DNA of 64,000 bases, from assembly GCA_024663395.1 (NCBI GenBank), contig JANFAH010000018.1, positions 806,001-870,000 of the forward strand, given 5' to 3'. Below the pieces are notes generated by a model. That model was not told the DNA's origin and did not search any database. It was given only the letters and a program-made list of their open reading frames with translations. Made by a program: the position numbers and the translations under genes. Origin of the DNA: Pisolithus tinctorius (Eukaryota; Basidiomycota; Agaricomycetes; Boletales; Pisolithaceae). Below, piece after piece: positions 22,210-32,500 of the stretch (the first letter of the stretch is position 1; the number at the start of each line of letters is the position of its first letter).

Positions 22210-24475
22210 TCTGCTCCTCCAGGGAGCTCGCACAGCCTGGAGGAAGTGTTGATCCCAACTGTGCACAACCGAACATCTGACTCAATGCATCTGCTCTTTC
22301 TAGTCCCAATTCCTTACTTCTGTCTGTAACTCTTCTGGATTATTCTGTTGATACTGTTTCTGCATTGATCGATTCTGGCTCTTCTCATTGTTTTGTAGAC
22401 CCATCTATAATCAAAAAAGATGCCATCCCTGTTTCCTCCATTTCTCTGCCCATTCTGCTCTGCTTGTTTGATGGTAGTACAAATGCTGTCATTTCCCAAG
22501 AAGTAGATCTTTCCCTCCACTTTCCTTCCAGCGATGTCAACTCCATTTCATTTTATGTTACTCCATTGGATTCTTCATGTTCACTGGTATTAGGACACAA
22601 CTGGCTCACCCACTTCAATCCATTGATTGACTGGGTACTGGGCAGTATATCGTTCAAACCATCACTACAGGGAATGCTGACACCCCAGGCACCTTCATCA
22701 TCTTCCGCTGCGACCTCTGCTCCATTTGCAGCTCCGACTGACTCACCATGCTCCACTCTGCTTGTCTCACTCATCAATGCTGCTGCATATGTCAGAGCCT
22801 GTGCTCTCCCTGGCTCTAGACAGTTCCGCTTACAGCTCTCCGCTGGTGATGTGAAGCTTCGTGCGTCCTCTGCTTCTTCTCCACCTCCTGACCTCTCCTC
22901 AGTTCCTCCTGAGTATCATGAGTTTTCCAATGTCTTTAGTAAAGACAAGGCTACAGAACTTCCACCACACTGCTCGTTCAATCTCAAGATTGATCTTGAG
23001 GAAGGAGCTTCCCTGCCCATTGGTACAATCTACTCTCTTTCTCTGCCAGAGCTTGAGGCTCTCCACACCTTCATTGACGAGCATCTTGGCTACAGTTTCA
23101 TCAAGCAGTCCACCTCCACTCACAGTGCCCCTGTCCTCTTCATAAAAAAGAAGGATGGTTCACTCTGCCTCTGCATAGACTATCGAGGACTCAATAAAAT
23201 CATGAAAAAAGACCACTATCTGCTGCCGCTCATCTCCAACCTACTCAACTCTCCAAGCCATGCTAAAGTCTATACCAAGATCAACCTCTGCCATGCCTAT
23301 CATCTGGTCCGCATCGCAGACAGAGATGAATGGAAAACAGCATTCTGCACTCGTTATGGTTCTTATGAGTGGCGGGTAATGCCATTCAGTCTGACTAACA
23401 CACCTGCGGCCTTCCAGCGATTCATCAATAGCATCTTTGCAGACATGCTCAATGTCTGTGTCATGGTATACCTTGATGACATCCTAATCTATTTGCAGGA
23501 CATGGAGTCGCATCGTGAACACATAAAAGAGGTACTCTGCTGCCTTTGAAAGCATGGCCTTTATGCCAAGCCGGAGAAGTGCGAGTTTCACTCCAACTCC
23601 ATCGAGTACCTCGGTTATGTTCTTTCTCCCTCTGGTCTCACCATGTCTGCTGAGAAGGTTCAGGCAGTCCATGACTGGCCTGAGCTGCGGAAGGTGCAAG
23701 ACATCCAGTCTTTCCTTGGTTTCACAAATTTCTACAGACAATTCATTAATAACTACTCCAACATCATTGTTCCACTCACTCGCCTCACATGAAAGGGTGC
23801 TCCTTGGAACTTTTCCAAGGAGTGCCGCTCCACTTTCCTCCGCCTGAAGGATGCCTTCAACTCTGCTCCTGTTCTCACTCACTGGGTCCCTGATGCTCCA
23901 CTTACAGTAGAAACTGATGCCTCCGACTATGTCATTGCTGGCATTTTGTCGATCACCTGCTCTGATGGTGAACTCCGCCCAGTCACTTTCTACTCTCGCA
24001 CCATGACCATGCCAGAACTCAACTATGATACCCATGACAAGGAGCTGTTGGCTATCTTTGAGGCTTTCCACCATTGGCAGCATTACCTAGAAGGTTCTGC
24101 CTTGCCTGTCAACATGGTGACAGACCACAAAAACCTTGAGTATTTTTCCACCTCTAAGGTTCTCACTCATCAACAGGCCCACTGGTCGGAGTACCTTTTG
24201 CAGTTTAATCTTTCCATCCACTTCCAACCTGGCCGCTTAGGAGCCAAACCCGATGCACTTACATGACATTGGGACATCTACCCAAAAGGGGGGGATAGGG
24301 ACTATGCACAGGTAAATCCTCACAATCTCCGCCCTATGTTTACACAGGAGCAACTTGCATCATCCCTCTGTACCACCACCCTCTTGGCACCTGTACTCCA
24401 TGCTGCCATGGTCTTCAATGTTGAGTGCTTGCACTCCGACATCATCTCCGCCCTACCATCTGACCCTGTCTCCAC
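22206..24475 (+). pseudogene. pol: Element F pro-pol: protease, RT, RNase H; no integrase
   Basis: A -1 frame from the heptamer to the A' LTR at 24476, with TGA at 22278, 23547, 23790 and 24264, all at places where Arg (CGA) fits. The protease motif is ALIDSGSSHCFVDP. RT has KKKDGSLCLCIDYRGLNK, FSLTNTPAAFQRFIN and catalytic YLDD (about 23470). RNase H shows VETDASDYVIAGILS, DKELLAIFEAFHHW and TDHKNLEYF. The frame ends in the linker SDIISALPSDPVS, where homologues continue into integrase. Nine bases beyond A' the 3' LTR begins, so the integrase loss predates A'. Confidence 0.85.
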
Positions 24476-25233
24476 TGTCACACACCAAAGGTGTTTGGTG
24501 AGGTGGACATGGATACAGCTGATGAATGGAGATGAAGACCATAGCTCTCATGCGAAGAAGGACAGCCAGAAATGTCAGCAGTCATCCCTCACACAAGAAC
24601 AAGTCATCAATGCCAAAGAAAAGAAAAGGAGCAAGTTAAGCACTGGTTAAAATTCTTAAGTGCCTGTGTATGGCATTCCAGTTTTTGACATATCATATCT
24701 CCACCATTTCTGCAGATACCGAAACCATTCCCACACTCGCTTGTAGTGCTCAGCCATGCAATCCTACCTTCCAAATTGGAAAGGATTCACACACTCCACA
24801 TGTTTCTACAGCACTCCCTCCAAAAGATGCTCATTTCGCTAATTCTTCTGATATGGCCACCTCTGCATCAGTCATTTCGCTTGTCCCCTTTGCTAGGGAC
24901 CATGGCTACATATATCTACCAGTTCCTACCAGCTTCCATCCTGAAGTGTCCTGGTACATCCCATCCTCGTCTGCCCCCTCTCAGCCCATCCAGCTTGGAC
25001 AGCATGTTCTTTTTGTCAGTATGACCTCTAGGAGGACATTCTTTGGTTGCCTCAGGTCTGTCATTCGCTTGGAAAGGTCTTATGTGGTTGTTTCAGTCTC
25101 TCCGGTCCAAGAAGCATATGGATCCTTCCTCCCTGCTCCCTGCAACGTCTTCATACCAGTCTCATCCATCATTCTCCCAAAATTGCGACAGCTACAGTAT
25201 AATCTACTGTTCTCCACTCTCCCTGATCACATC
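24476..25233 (+). repeat. Divergent family A LTR (A'), 5' part
   Basis: Starts TGTCACACACCAAAGG and is interrupted at 25233 by D's LTR. The break point (CTGATCACATC) continues at 13492 read on the minus strand (ACATCCATGATGAG), as in uninterrupted copies. Combined with 12430-13492 it gives about 1816 bp, one full LTR. It is the most diverged A copy here. Confidence 0.85.
24853..25233 (+). pseudogene. LTR-encoded ORF in A' (split by element D)
   Basis: Begins MATSASVISLVPFARDHG and stays open for 127 codons until D interrupts. It aligns along its length with copy d. Many nucleotide differences are synonymous (for example the codons of SRRTFF and ARD), and the only indel is exactly one codon (LPGIPTS versus LPVPTS). 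This is what constraint on a protein would produce. The upstream 92-codon frame of other copies is not kept here. Confidence 0.6.
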
Positions 25234-25627
25234 TGTTACAATATGTACTCTTTTCCTTTCTTCTCTTTTCTTTTTATCTTATCTAATCTTTTCATCTTGT
25301 CTTGTCTCTTGGTCTCGGGCCGGGCTCTGACCTGGGCCTTACCTCACCTTCGCCGTGCTTTCTCCTTCTAGTACGTTCCACTCCACTATGATATCATCAT
25401 GACATCATTATGATGTCACGGACCTTGTGTATGCCTCGCCATTGCCTCATGTACTCTAGTATAAATACCCTTGCTCAATCACCTGACTAGCTCTAAGCTA
25501 GTTCATTTGGGTCTTCGAGTCCTAAAACCGCCTGCTTCTAAGCCATTTCCCCTTCTCTCTTCTTACTCTTTCTAGTTGGTTCTTGGTGCGAGCCTACAAC
25601 AAAGCCTGTTGTTTAGGTCTCGTCACA
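25234..25627 (+). repeat. Element D1 5' LTR (394 bp)
   Basis: TGTTACAATATG...TCTCGTCACA. Pair of 13493-13886. Its left flank ACATC is the reverse complement of GATGT beside the other LTR, as expected for one insertion whose halves now face opposite ways. Confidence 0.92.
25400..25467 (+). promoter_or_regulatory. Element D LTR promoter: palindrome and TATA box
   Basis: TGACATCATTATGATGTCA (25400-25418) is a perfect 19-base palindrome made of two CRE/AP-1-like half sites. TATAAATA follows at 25460-25467. The same palindrome is present in the 3' LTR and in the more decayed second D copy. A bZIP regulator is a reasonable guess but unproven. Confidence 0.55.
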
Positions 25628-25934
25628 CTTGAACTAGCTTATCATCGTTGTACCCTCGCACTGTTCGTCACCATTCCTCGCTTCCTCCACAAAGGCTCGT
25701 GGGTGTACTCACCAAGTCCCCCAGCCTCAGAACCCGACCCAAATCTCTACGTCCCTTACATCCCTAAGCGTCGTTCACTCACTCCGCTCTTCAATCACAA
25801 CCTCTACTCCCTCCCGCCACCCCCCTCTTACCCCTTTTCCATCAAATCCATCTTTCCCTGCTCACTCCCTGCTGAACCACAGCAACCCCGTTACAACCTC
25901 CACCCCCGTCAAACGTTGAAACGTCCAGACCGCT

Positions 25935-26993
25935 ATGGAAGGCATCCAGGACCAGCTCACCAAGCTCTGCGACACCCTCGACGCTCTTCAAGACGAAAAC
26001 TACAGACTATGCAACGAGCTAAGAAACGCTCAAGGGACGATCACGACCATCGAGGATCAGCGTAATCAGTGGAATGCCCTCCCTGCAGATGTGATTCAGA
26101 GGAGGATAGAAGTAATGGCTGACCCAGGGCAGTATGCCAGTGATCGTGCCAAGTTCTCGGAATGGTGGGTCAAGATGAAGGTATGGGTCGCGCAGAATAG
26201 GACCACCCTACCAACTGCCCAAGACAAGTGCACTGTGGTATGGTCCCGCATGACTGGACCTGTAGCAGGAAGGTTTGCTCAGGCCAAGTTCTCCCTCGCC
26301 ATCGTCACTGGTGTATGGCCTGATACAGCCGAAATGATCGAGGACATTGATAGGTTCTTTGCTCCTCAAACAGATGTCGAGTGGGCAAAGGCTCAGATGT
26401 GTACTATGTGCCAAGGCAACTCTCGCTATGAGGAGTTCTATGCAAAGTTCAAATCCTTAAAGGTACAAGGACGGGTTACTGACGAAACTGCCGGCTTCTT
26501 ACTGGAAAACGCTGTTCACCCCGCCATCGTAAAGGAGGCCCTAAGAAGGGGATATACCCAGGGCAACTATCTTCAGATGACCGTTGCCTTCCGAGAGGCT
26601 GCCCTTGCTAGGGATCGTTTTAGGCTTCTGTATAATCACTACCCCAATGAACCCGCTCCCCACTCCTCATATAACCGTCCCTCGTACTCTCCCCACTTCA
26701 CCCCCACCAGTACTCAACCCGGCTGTGGCGCTCCCATGGAAATTGGTGCCACTCGCTTTCCTCCTCGTCCCATCCCCTCCCACATTAAGTGTTTCGACTG
26801 CCAGGGGAACCACTACAAGCATGATTGCCCCCGTGCCAAAGGAAAGGGTCCCGCTAGACCCAACATATGGGAGGCAACACAAGAAGCACAAGAAACCGCC
26901 CTCCGCCAGATGTCATTTGAGGAGATGCAGGCCTTCTTCTATGATAAGCAAGTCAACGAGATGAAGAACCAGGGAAAAGAGTTCAGCCAGTAG
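25935..26993 (+). CDS. gag: Element D1 gag (intact, 352 aa)
   Basis: ATG 25935 to TAG 26993, no internal stop. The N-terminus is a short coiled-coil-like stretch (LTKLCDTLDALQDENYRL). The chromovirus gag core follows (FSEWWVKMKVWV, then FFAPQTDVEWAKAQM and YEEFYAKFKSLKVQG). A CCHC knuckle, CFDCQGNHYKHDCP, lies at about 26789-26830, and the C-terminus is Gln/Glu/Lys-rich. Gag forms particles around element RNA. It is the best preserved gene of this element, though the element as a whole is broken by A and by the inversion. Pol follows in the -1 frame through a slippery site. Confidence 0.88.
   Translation: MEGIQDQLTKLCDTLDALQDENYRLCNELRNAQGTITTIEDQRNQWNALPADVIQRRIEVMADPGQYASDRAKFSEWWVKMKVWVAQNRTTLPTAQDKCTVVWSRMTGPVAGRFAQAKFSLAIVTGVWPDTAEMIEDIDRFFAPQTDVEWAKAQMCTMCQGNSRYEEFYAKFKSLKVQGRVTDETAGFLLENAVHPAIVKEALRRGYTQGNYLQMTVAFREAALARDRFRLLYNHYPNEPAPHSSYNRPSYSPHFTPTSTQPGCGAPMEIGATRFPPRPIPSHIKCFDCQGNHYKHDCPRAKGKGPARPNIWEATQEAQETALRQMSFEEMQAFFYDKQVNEMKNQGKEFSQ
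26972..26978 (+). promoter_or_regulatory. Probable -1 ribosomal frameshift site, element D
   Basis: G GGA AAA in the gag frame (X XXY YYZ), 12 bases before the gag TAG. The protease frame is -1 and is open through the junction (PVEDRVSTGYIYNKF). Confidence 0.6.
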
Positions 26994-27595
26994 AGGATCG
27001 GGTCTCCACTGGCTACATTTACAATAAGTTTTCTGTCTTAGGCATTGACAATTTCTCTACCGAGCAGGATATATTTAACTTGGAGACTACTGTACCATCT
27101 GAAGAGGCGACCCCAGTGGGCGTGGCCACAGATGTAAAACTATTGGTGCTTAATTCCTCTTGCAATAAAAAAGATATGCCTACCCAGAAAACAAAAGAAA
27201 CCCCGAAAATAAGAACAGCAGATCCAAAGGCCGAGCTGGAGCTGGAGGTAATATTGGAAGGACAAGAAAAGAAGTGGAATGTAAAAGCGTTGGTGGACTC
27301 AGGAGCCAACGACACCTTCTTGGACAAAAAATGGGCTGATGAAAATGACGTCCCACTGATCAAGCTTGGCCGACCCGTTGCTGTCCTTAACATTGACGGA
27401 ACCCCTAACGTGGCAGGCAACATCACTCACATCGCCTCTCTTGTTATGAACTATCAAGGACACCGAGAGTCTGTCTGGGCTCAGGTTACCACACTCAGCA
27501 CACACCTGCTTATACTTGGCTACACCTGGTTACGAAAACATAATCTGGAGGTATGTTGGGAGACCAAGCAGGTGAAGTTGTCTCACTGTCCCCAC
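26990..27595 (+). pseudogene. pro: Element D1 protease (start of pol), cut by element A
   Basis: The -1 frame after gag, open to the A LTR. The retropepsin motif is ALVDSGANDTFLDKKW (about 27289-27336); LLILGYTWLRKHNLEVCW is the second hydrophobic flap region usual in chromovirus proteases. It ends ...KQVKLSHCP at the LTR; residues read beyond 27595 are LTR. Its continuation is the RT segment at 18850 on the minus strand. The product would cleave Gag-Pol. Confidence 0.85.
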
Positions 27596-27998
27596 TGTCA
27601 CACACCAAAGGTGTTGTGGACATGGTTACAGCTGACTCTGCCTAACTCGTTGACGAGTTGTGCACAATGCCCAAGCATGCAGATGAAGACTAAAGGCCTC
27701 ATGCATAGAAAGACTGTTGGACGTGAACAGTCATCCTTTGCACAAGATCGAGTCGTCAGTGCTAAAGAGAAAAGAGGAAGCGAGTTAAGCGCACATTAAA
27801 GGTTTTTAGCGCCCATGTACGGCATTCCGGTTTTCGTCATATCTCCACCATTTCCAAAGATATCGACTCCATTCCCATGCTCGCTTAAAGTGCTCAGCCC
27901 CACGATTCTTCCTTCCAAATTTGGAGAGGATCCTCGCACCCTGCACATTTCTACAGCACTCCATCCATCAGACACTCATTTCGCTAAGTCCATCAATC

Positions 27999-28478
27999 AT
28001 GGCCACCTCTTCATCAATCATCTCGCTTGTCTCATTTGCCAGAGACAGTGGCTACATATATCTGCCAGGCATTCCCACCAGCTTCCGTCCTGAAGCCCCC
28101 TGGTTCATCCCGTCGTTGTCAGCCCCATCTCATCCCATGCAGCTTGGTCAGCGTGTTCTCCTTGTCAGTATGACTTCCAGAAGGACGTTCTTTGGTCGCC
28201 TCAGGTCTGTCACTCGGTTAGAAAGGTCTTATGTGGTCGTTTCAGTCTCCCCGGTTGATGAAGCATATGGATCATTCCTCCCTGCTCCCTGCACCGTCTT
28301 TGTTCCAGTCTCGTCCATCATTCTTCCTGCATTGCGACAGCTGCAGTATAATCTACTGTCCTCCAGCCTCCCTGATCGCATTCATGATGAGTATGACATG
28401 CATCTTGCCTTCTTACTGCAAGATCCAGCAGAAGACGTTCCCCCTTCTCCTCCTCCTCCATCAGAGCCCTGTTCATGA
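27999..28478 (+). CDS. LTR-encoded ORF, copy d (intact, 159 aa)
   Basis: ATG in context AATCATGG (Kozak-like). Order along the protein: Ser/Ile-rich start (MATSSSIISLVSFARDSG), Pro-rich YLPGIPTSFRPEAPWF, a likely beta-rich core (QRVLLVSMTSRRTFFGRL, ERSYVVVSVSPVDEAYG, TVFVPVSSIILP), a helical part (LRQLQYNLLSSSLPDRI), then an acidic-to-proline tail (DPAEDVPPSPPPPSEPCS). No signal peptide or membrane segment is evident. It lies wholly in U3, about 440 bases upstream of the TATA box, so genomic RNA would carry it at the 3' end, as U3 genes of some retroviruses are. Function unknown. The alternative is a chance ORF, which the A' comparison argues against. Confidence 0.6.
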   Translation: MATSSSIISLVSFARDSGYIYLPGIPTSFRPEAPWFIPSLSAPSHPMQLGQRVLLVSMTSRRTFFGRLRSVTRLERSYVVVSVSPVDEAYGSFLPAPCTVFVPVSSIILPALRQLQYNLLSSSLPDRIHDEYDMHLAFLLQDPAEDVPPSPPPPSEPCS

Positions 28479-28915
28479 AGTTTTTGTTAACTTCGCTGAG
28501 AGGATGGAAGGGTGGGAGACGTGATCGCGTATGCTCTCATTGCCCCACAGACCCCCAATGCCCTAGCCCCCTTTGACACCTGACTCATGCCCTTCAATTC
28601 TGGAGTTAATACTTCCCTATCTGGAAACACTGTCCATCTGTCATGCCATCTTTGGATCTAGAGATGTCTCCACCGAGATCTAACTTGCATCGCCACCCCC
28701 TAATGTGATATCAGTGTGCTTACTCAGTTTCTGATTCTGTTTGACTCGTTTTGTGATATTTTGACTATCCTTGACTCGTTCATTGCCAATACTTACCAAT
28801 CTTCTTTGCTTGCTTACTTTTCATTTCTCGCTTACTCATCATGATTACTCAGTCCTTACTCATTACTTACCAAGTGTTTGTGCCTTGTTTGTCACAAGCT
28901 GTGCTCCCCCCTCAG

Positions 28916-28923
28916 TATATAAA
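28916..28923 (+). promoter_or_regulatory. TATA box of family A LTR
   Basis: TATATAAA, 1320 bases into the LTR and about 510 bases before its end. Present at the same offset in copy e (38667-38674) and other copies. Likely the start of genomic RNA, placing the ORF in U3. Confidence 0.6.
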
Positions 28924-29434
28924 CCCCCATGTACTTAGCTACAAAGCAATCCAGAAGTCAGCTCAGCTCAGCATATCTCGTCGTCGACAGTTGAGGCTCA
29001 TTCAGAAGAGTCTATCTGTCTTCATTTATATCATTGGTAGTTGAGGCTCCATCAAGGGTCTATCTACCTCTATTCATCATCAGCAGTATCATCAGTGCTT
29101 AGTCAGCAACCTCTTGTTTAGTCATCCATCCACTCCTGCGTAACTCGTCATCGACTTGCACCAGGAGCACGTCTTATCAAAGTCCTTCATCCCAGGTCCT
29201 TTTGGCTGAACACCTTCACTCTGTTCAGCATCCCCCATCCAATCATCACTCATTCATCTTCTCCTGCGTAACTCGTTGTCAACTTGCGCGAGGAGCACCT
29301 CTACTTGAAGTTCCCCCCACATTTAGGTTTCTGCACTCCAGGTTCCGCAGAGGCACACCACCACTCGCTCTACATTTGTCTTTTGTGTTGGTTTTGGTTG
29401 GTTTTCACCACCTTTCCACACTTTGACTCACATC

Positions 29435-29452
29435 TGGAGCCCACCGTGAGGG
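29435..29452 (+). other. Primer binding site of element A
   Basis: TGGAGCCCACCGTGAGGG, two bases (TC) after the LTR end. It is nearly the same as the PBS of elements B and E, so all three use the same tRNA primer. Confidence 0.75.
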
Positions 29453-29532
29453 GTGGTTATTCCTGGATCAAGAACCCTGCTCACTCAGCCTATTGAAACT
29501 TGCTTCTAAAAACCACTTGATATCTCATTACT

Positions 29533-32500
29533 ATGTCATCCACCATCCCCACTATCTATCCCCCTACATCATCGGCAGTTCCAGTAGCTATGGCTGCTCC
29601 CCCTGCTCGCTCTGTCCTCACTATGCCCTTGCTTGGCATGAAGTCTGCCCCTGAATTATTCCAAGGAGACCATACCCATGTTCGCTCCTTCTTGGACCAC
29701 TATGAACGTCTCTGTGCCTACCACAATGTCACTTCTGACCAGGAAATGGTCGAATCAATCCTCCCGTACTGCAATGCTCGTGTTAGGGAGATTATTGAAG
29801 GAATGGCTCACTACTACACTCCTGATTGGGCTAACTTGAAGGCTGATCTCCTCAAGTACTTTGATGCTGATCTATCAGATGAAAGGTTCTTTGAAAGGCA
29901 TCTCAAGAGCTTTGCTTTGGAGTCTAGGATGCAGCCCATTATGACACTTCAAGACTTTAGGGCTTACAACCGTGGCTTCATTCGCATTGGAGGTTGGTTG
30001 AAGAATAAAGGAAGGATCTCGGTTGATAAATATAATCACTACTTCTGGGCTGGTTTGTCCCCAGTCTTTCGTGGCTTGGTTGAAACTCGTCTCAGGACAA
30101 AGGATCCCAACCTTGACATTAGCAGGCCATTCCCCTATGATGATGTATGCCAGTCAGCTGAAGAGGTCCTTCGCTGTGATCGCTTTGATGCAGATGACCT
30201 TGACTTCCTTGGCCCTCGTGCTGCCCCTGCTCCTCAGGCCCAGCCTAGTGCTTCTCATCACTCAGATGGAAGAGATGACAGTGTTCGCCCTCTGCTCCCT
30301 TCCCATGAAGCCAGAAGAAACCTTGAAAATTTGGAGAAAGAAGGTCCTACTGCTCGCAAACAAGATGAGGTTGAGACCCTAATCAAGTCTCTCTCTCGCA
30401 TGTCACTCAATGACCCAGACTACTCCCTCCTCTATTATCGTGCTATCAAGATGGATCCTGATGCTGCAAAGGTGCTTCATGCTCCTTCCCTTCGTCCTGC
30501 TCCTGCATCTACTCCTGCATCCACTGCCCCTGCTGCTACTTCCTCATCCCAGACCCGTCCTGCTAGGAGGACCATCACTTGTTATGGCTGTGGTGTTGAA
30601 GGCCATGGTGTTGAGAGTTGCCAAGCCATTAATGATCTCATTCAGAAGGGTTCCTTGGCACGTGATGAAAACCATCGAGTCATCTACCCTAATGGACAGC
30701 GCATTTATTGCAATGGAGAAGAGACTATCCTTCAAGCCTATGAGCGCACTAAAGCTGCTGCTCGGCCTGCCAATGCAGTTCGCTTTGTTATCCATGAAGA
30801 GGTTGAAGAAGAGTCTAGTGCCGAGATTTATGAGTTGGAAGAAGAACCCCTTGTTGCTGCTGTGGATCGCTCTAACAAGGTTACTAAAGAGAAGAGAAAG
30901 GCTGTCTTTGACAGTGTCCTTGTCCCACCTCGTTCGCATGGCAAGGAGAAAGAGAGTCAGGATCCAAAGCCTTCATCCTCTGCATCCATCCCTGCTCCAC
31001 AGAAAGCACCACTTGCCCCTGCCTTTGTACCAGTTGACGTCCATCCCACTATCTTTGATGGAACTAGAGATGATGCTATCATGGAAGATGCCTCTGTCCC
31101 AAAGCCATCTGGTCAAGCCACTGATTCTGCAGACAGGTCTAAGAAATCCAAGCCCCCTCCTACCACTTCCCTGTCTTCATCGCTTTCGCAGTCTGCCAAC
31201 TCTAAAGCCATTGTAGAGCGCATTCTTTCTACTCCCTTGACTGTATCTGTTGGGGAGGTCATTGGATCATCTAGGGATGTTTCTCAGCACCTTCAGGAGC
31301 TTATGCGATTCAAGAGACAGCCCCTGGCTCAGCCAGTCAAGTCTGTTACTGCTGTTGAAGGAACTCCTCCTGCATCCTCCTACTTGGCCTTGACTTCTAG
31401 CCCCCTCATCACTATCAACCTGACTTGCAATGGTCGTCGTGTAACAGGTGTCATTGACTCTGGATCTACCCTCAATGTTGTTCGTGCTGGTATAGCCCAG
31501 TCAGTCATTCGCATGCCCATCGACATGTCACAGACCATCAATATGTGAGATGCAAAAGGAGGTATCTCTACTCTGAAAGGTCTGGTACAAGATGTTCCTC
31601 TCTTCTGTGGTGCTGCCAGGACTTGGACCAATCTATTCGTCACCCCAGACACTAATGCAGGCTTTGATCTCCTCCTTGGTCGTCCTTGGGCTCTCGGGAA
31701 CTCGGTTAGCATTGTTGAAAGAGAGTCTGGAACTTATGTTGTCTTTGGAGCTGATTCAGATCGCCCCCTGGAGATGTGTGTTACTGAAGGCCAGCTTGGG
31801 TCTGTTGCAGATACCCTTATGGCAACTCTAGAGCCTGTCCATTCTCAGCAAGAAGCCGATGAACCTATGAGAGATGTAGCAGTTGGTACCCCTCATCATG
31901 TTTCACCTATAGTCTTCGCTCCACCCCCATCAACTTCGCAGTCACCCCCTCAGTCACTTGATTCTACTCTGCTGTATCCTGAATCGCCCTCAGATGGGTT
32001 TGATGTTGCCTCAGCTTTTCCTGCGTTCCATCCCATTCCTGTCCAAGCATTCCCACCTCCTACCAGTCCCTTTCCTTCGGAGTTTGTTGGTCAGCTTACC
32101 CAGGAGTTACAGTCCACTGATGCAGGTGGATTGGAGGATAATCCTACCCTTGCCCAGATTCGTCGCCAGATCAGAAGAGAAGAGCGCCAGTCACTTGTCT
32201 CGCTTCTTACTAGCCTTGCTCATCGCACTCCCCATCTGTCCTCCCTTTATCTCGACTCAAACCATGCACTTGCTGGAGAAAGAGGTACTGATGAATCAGG
32301 AGTCTACTTCCAAGACTTCCTTATGCTTGATGTTCGCTTAGTCCGACAGGTCCCTGCCCCACTTGAGCATTACCATGAGCTTGAAGGTTCTGCCTATGTC
32401 AGATTTTATCCTCGTCTACTCCCACAGGCATCTCCCACTCAGAGCAATGCATCTCCACCTCCAGACCTGCCGTCTGGCTCGAGTCTACCTGCTTCACTTT

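Larger units (their letters stand above)
20691..24475 (+). mobile_element. Element F: Ty3/gypsy element lacking integrase
   Basis: Leader (20711-21005, no gene seen; a TATATAG lies near 20839), gag, then pol in the -1 frame ending soon after RNase H. Before the inversion F lay on the minus strand between 265-bp LTRs, with A' inserted nine bases from the 3' LTR. The internal sequence passes from the post-RNase H linker straight to the 3' LTR, so integrase is missing. No target duplication was found around F. Confidence 0.75.
25234..27595 (+). mobile_element. Element D1, 5' half (LTR, gag, protease)
   Basis: Plus-strand half of the chromovirus whose 3' half is on the minus strand at 13493-18850. 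It ends at CCAC (27592-27595), where the family A element begins. The leader 25628-25934 holds no recognised gene; it begins CTTGAACTAGC and lacks an obvious TGG-type PBS. Confidence 0.88.
27596..29432 (+). repeat. Family A 5' LTR, copy d (1837 bp)
   Basis: TGTCACACACC...TTTGACTCACA. It is long for a fungal gypsy LTR and contains an ORF in U3, a TATA box, and two imperfect hairpins near its 3' end (about 29130-29170 and 29262-29300) around AACTCGTC-type arms. Upstream of the TATA box are many TGACTC and TTACTCA words, which resemble Gcn4/AP-1 sites. Confidence 0.95.

Noticed and set aside
27596..27799. Extension of D protease beyond 27595
   Set aside because: This is LTR sequence read in frame, not part of the protease.
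27815..28093. 92-codon ORF (MYGIPVFVISPP...) in the A LTR
   Set aside because: Although open in several copies, its frame is lost in divergent A' through a non-triplet insertion, whereas the overlapping 159-codon frame is kept. It is probably a shadow.
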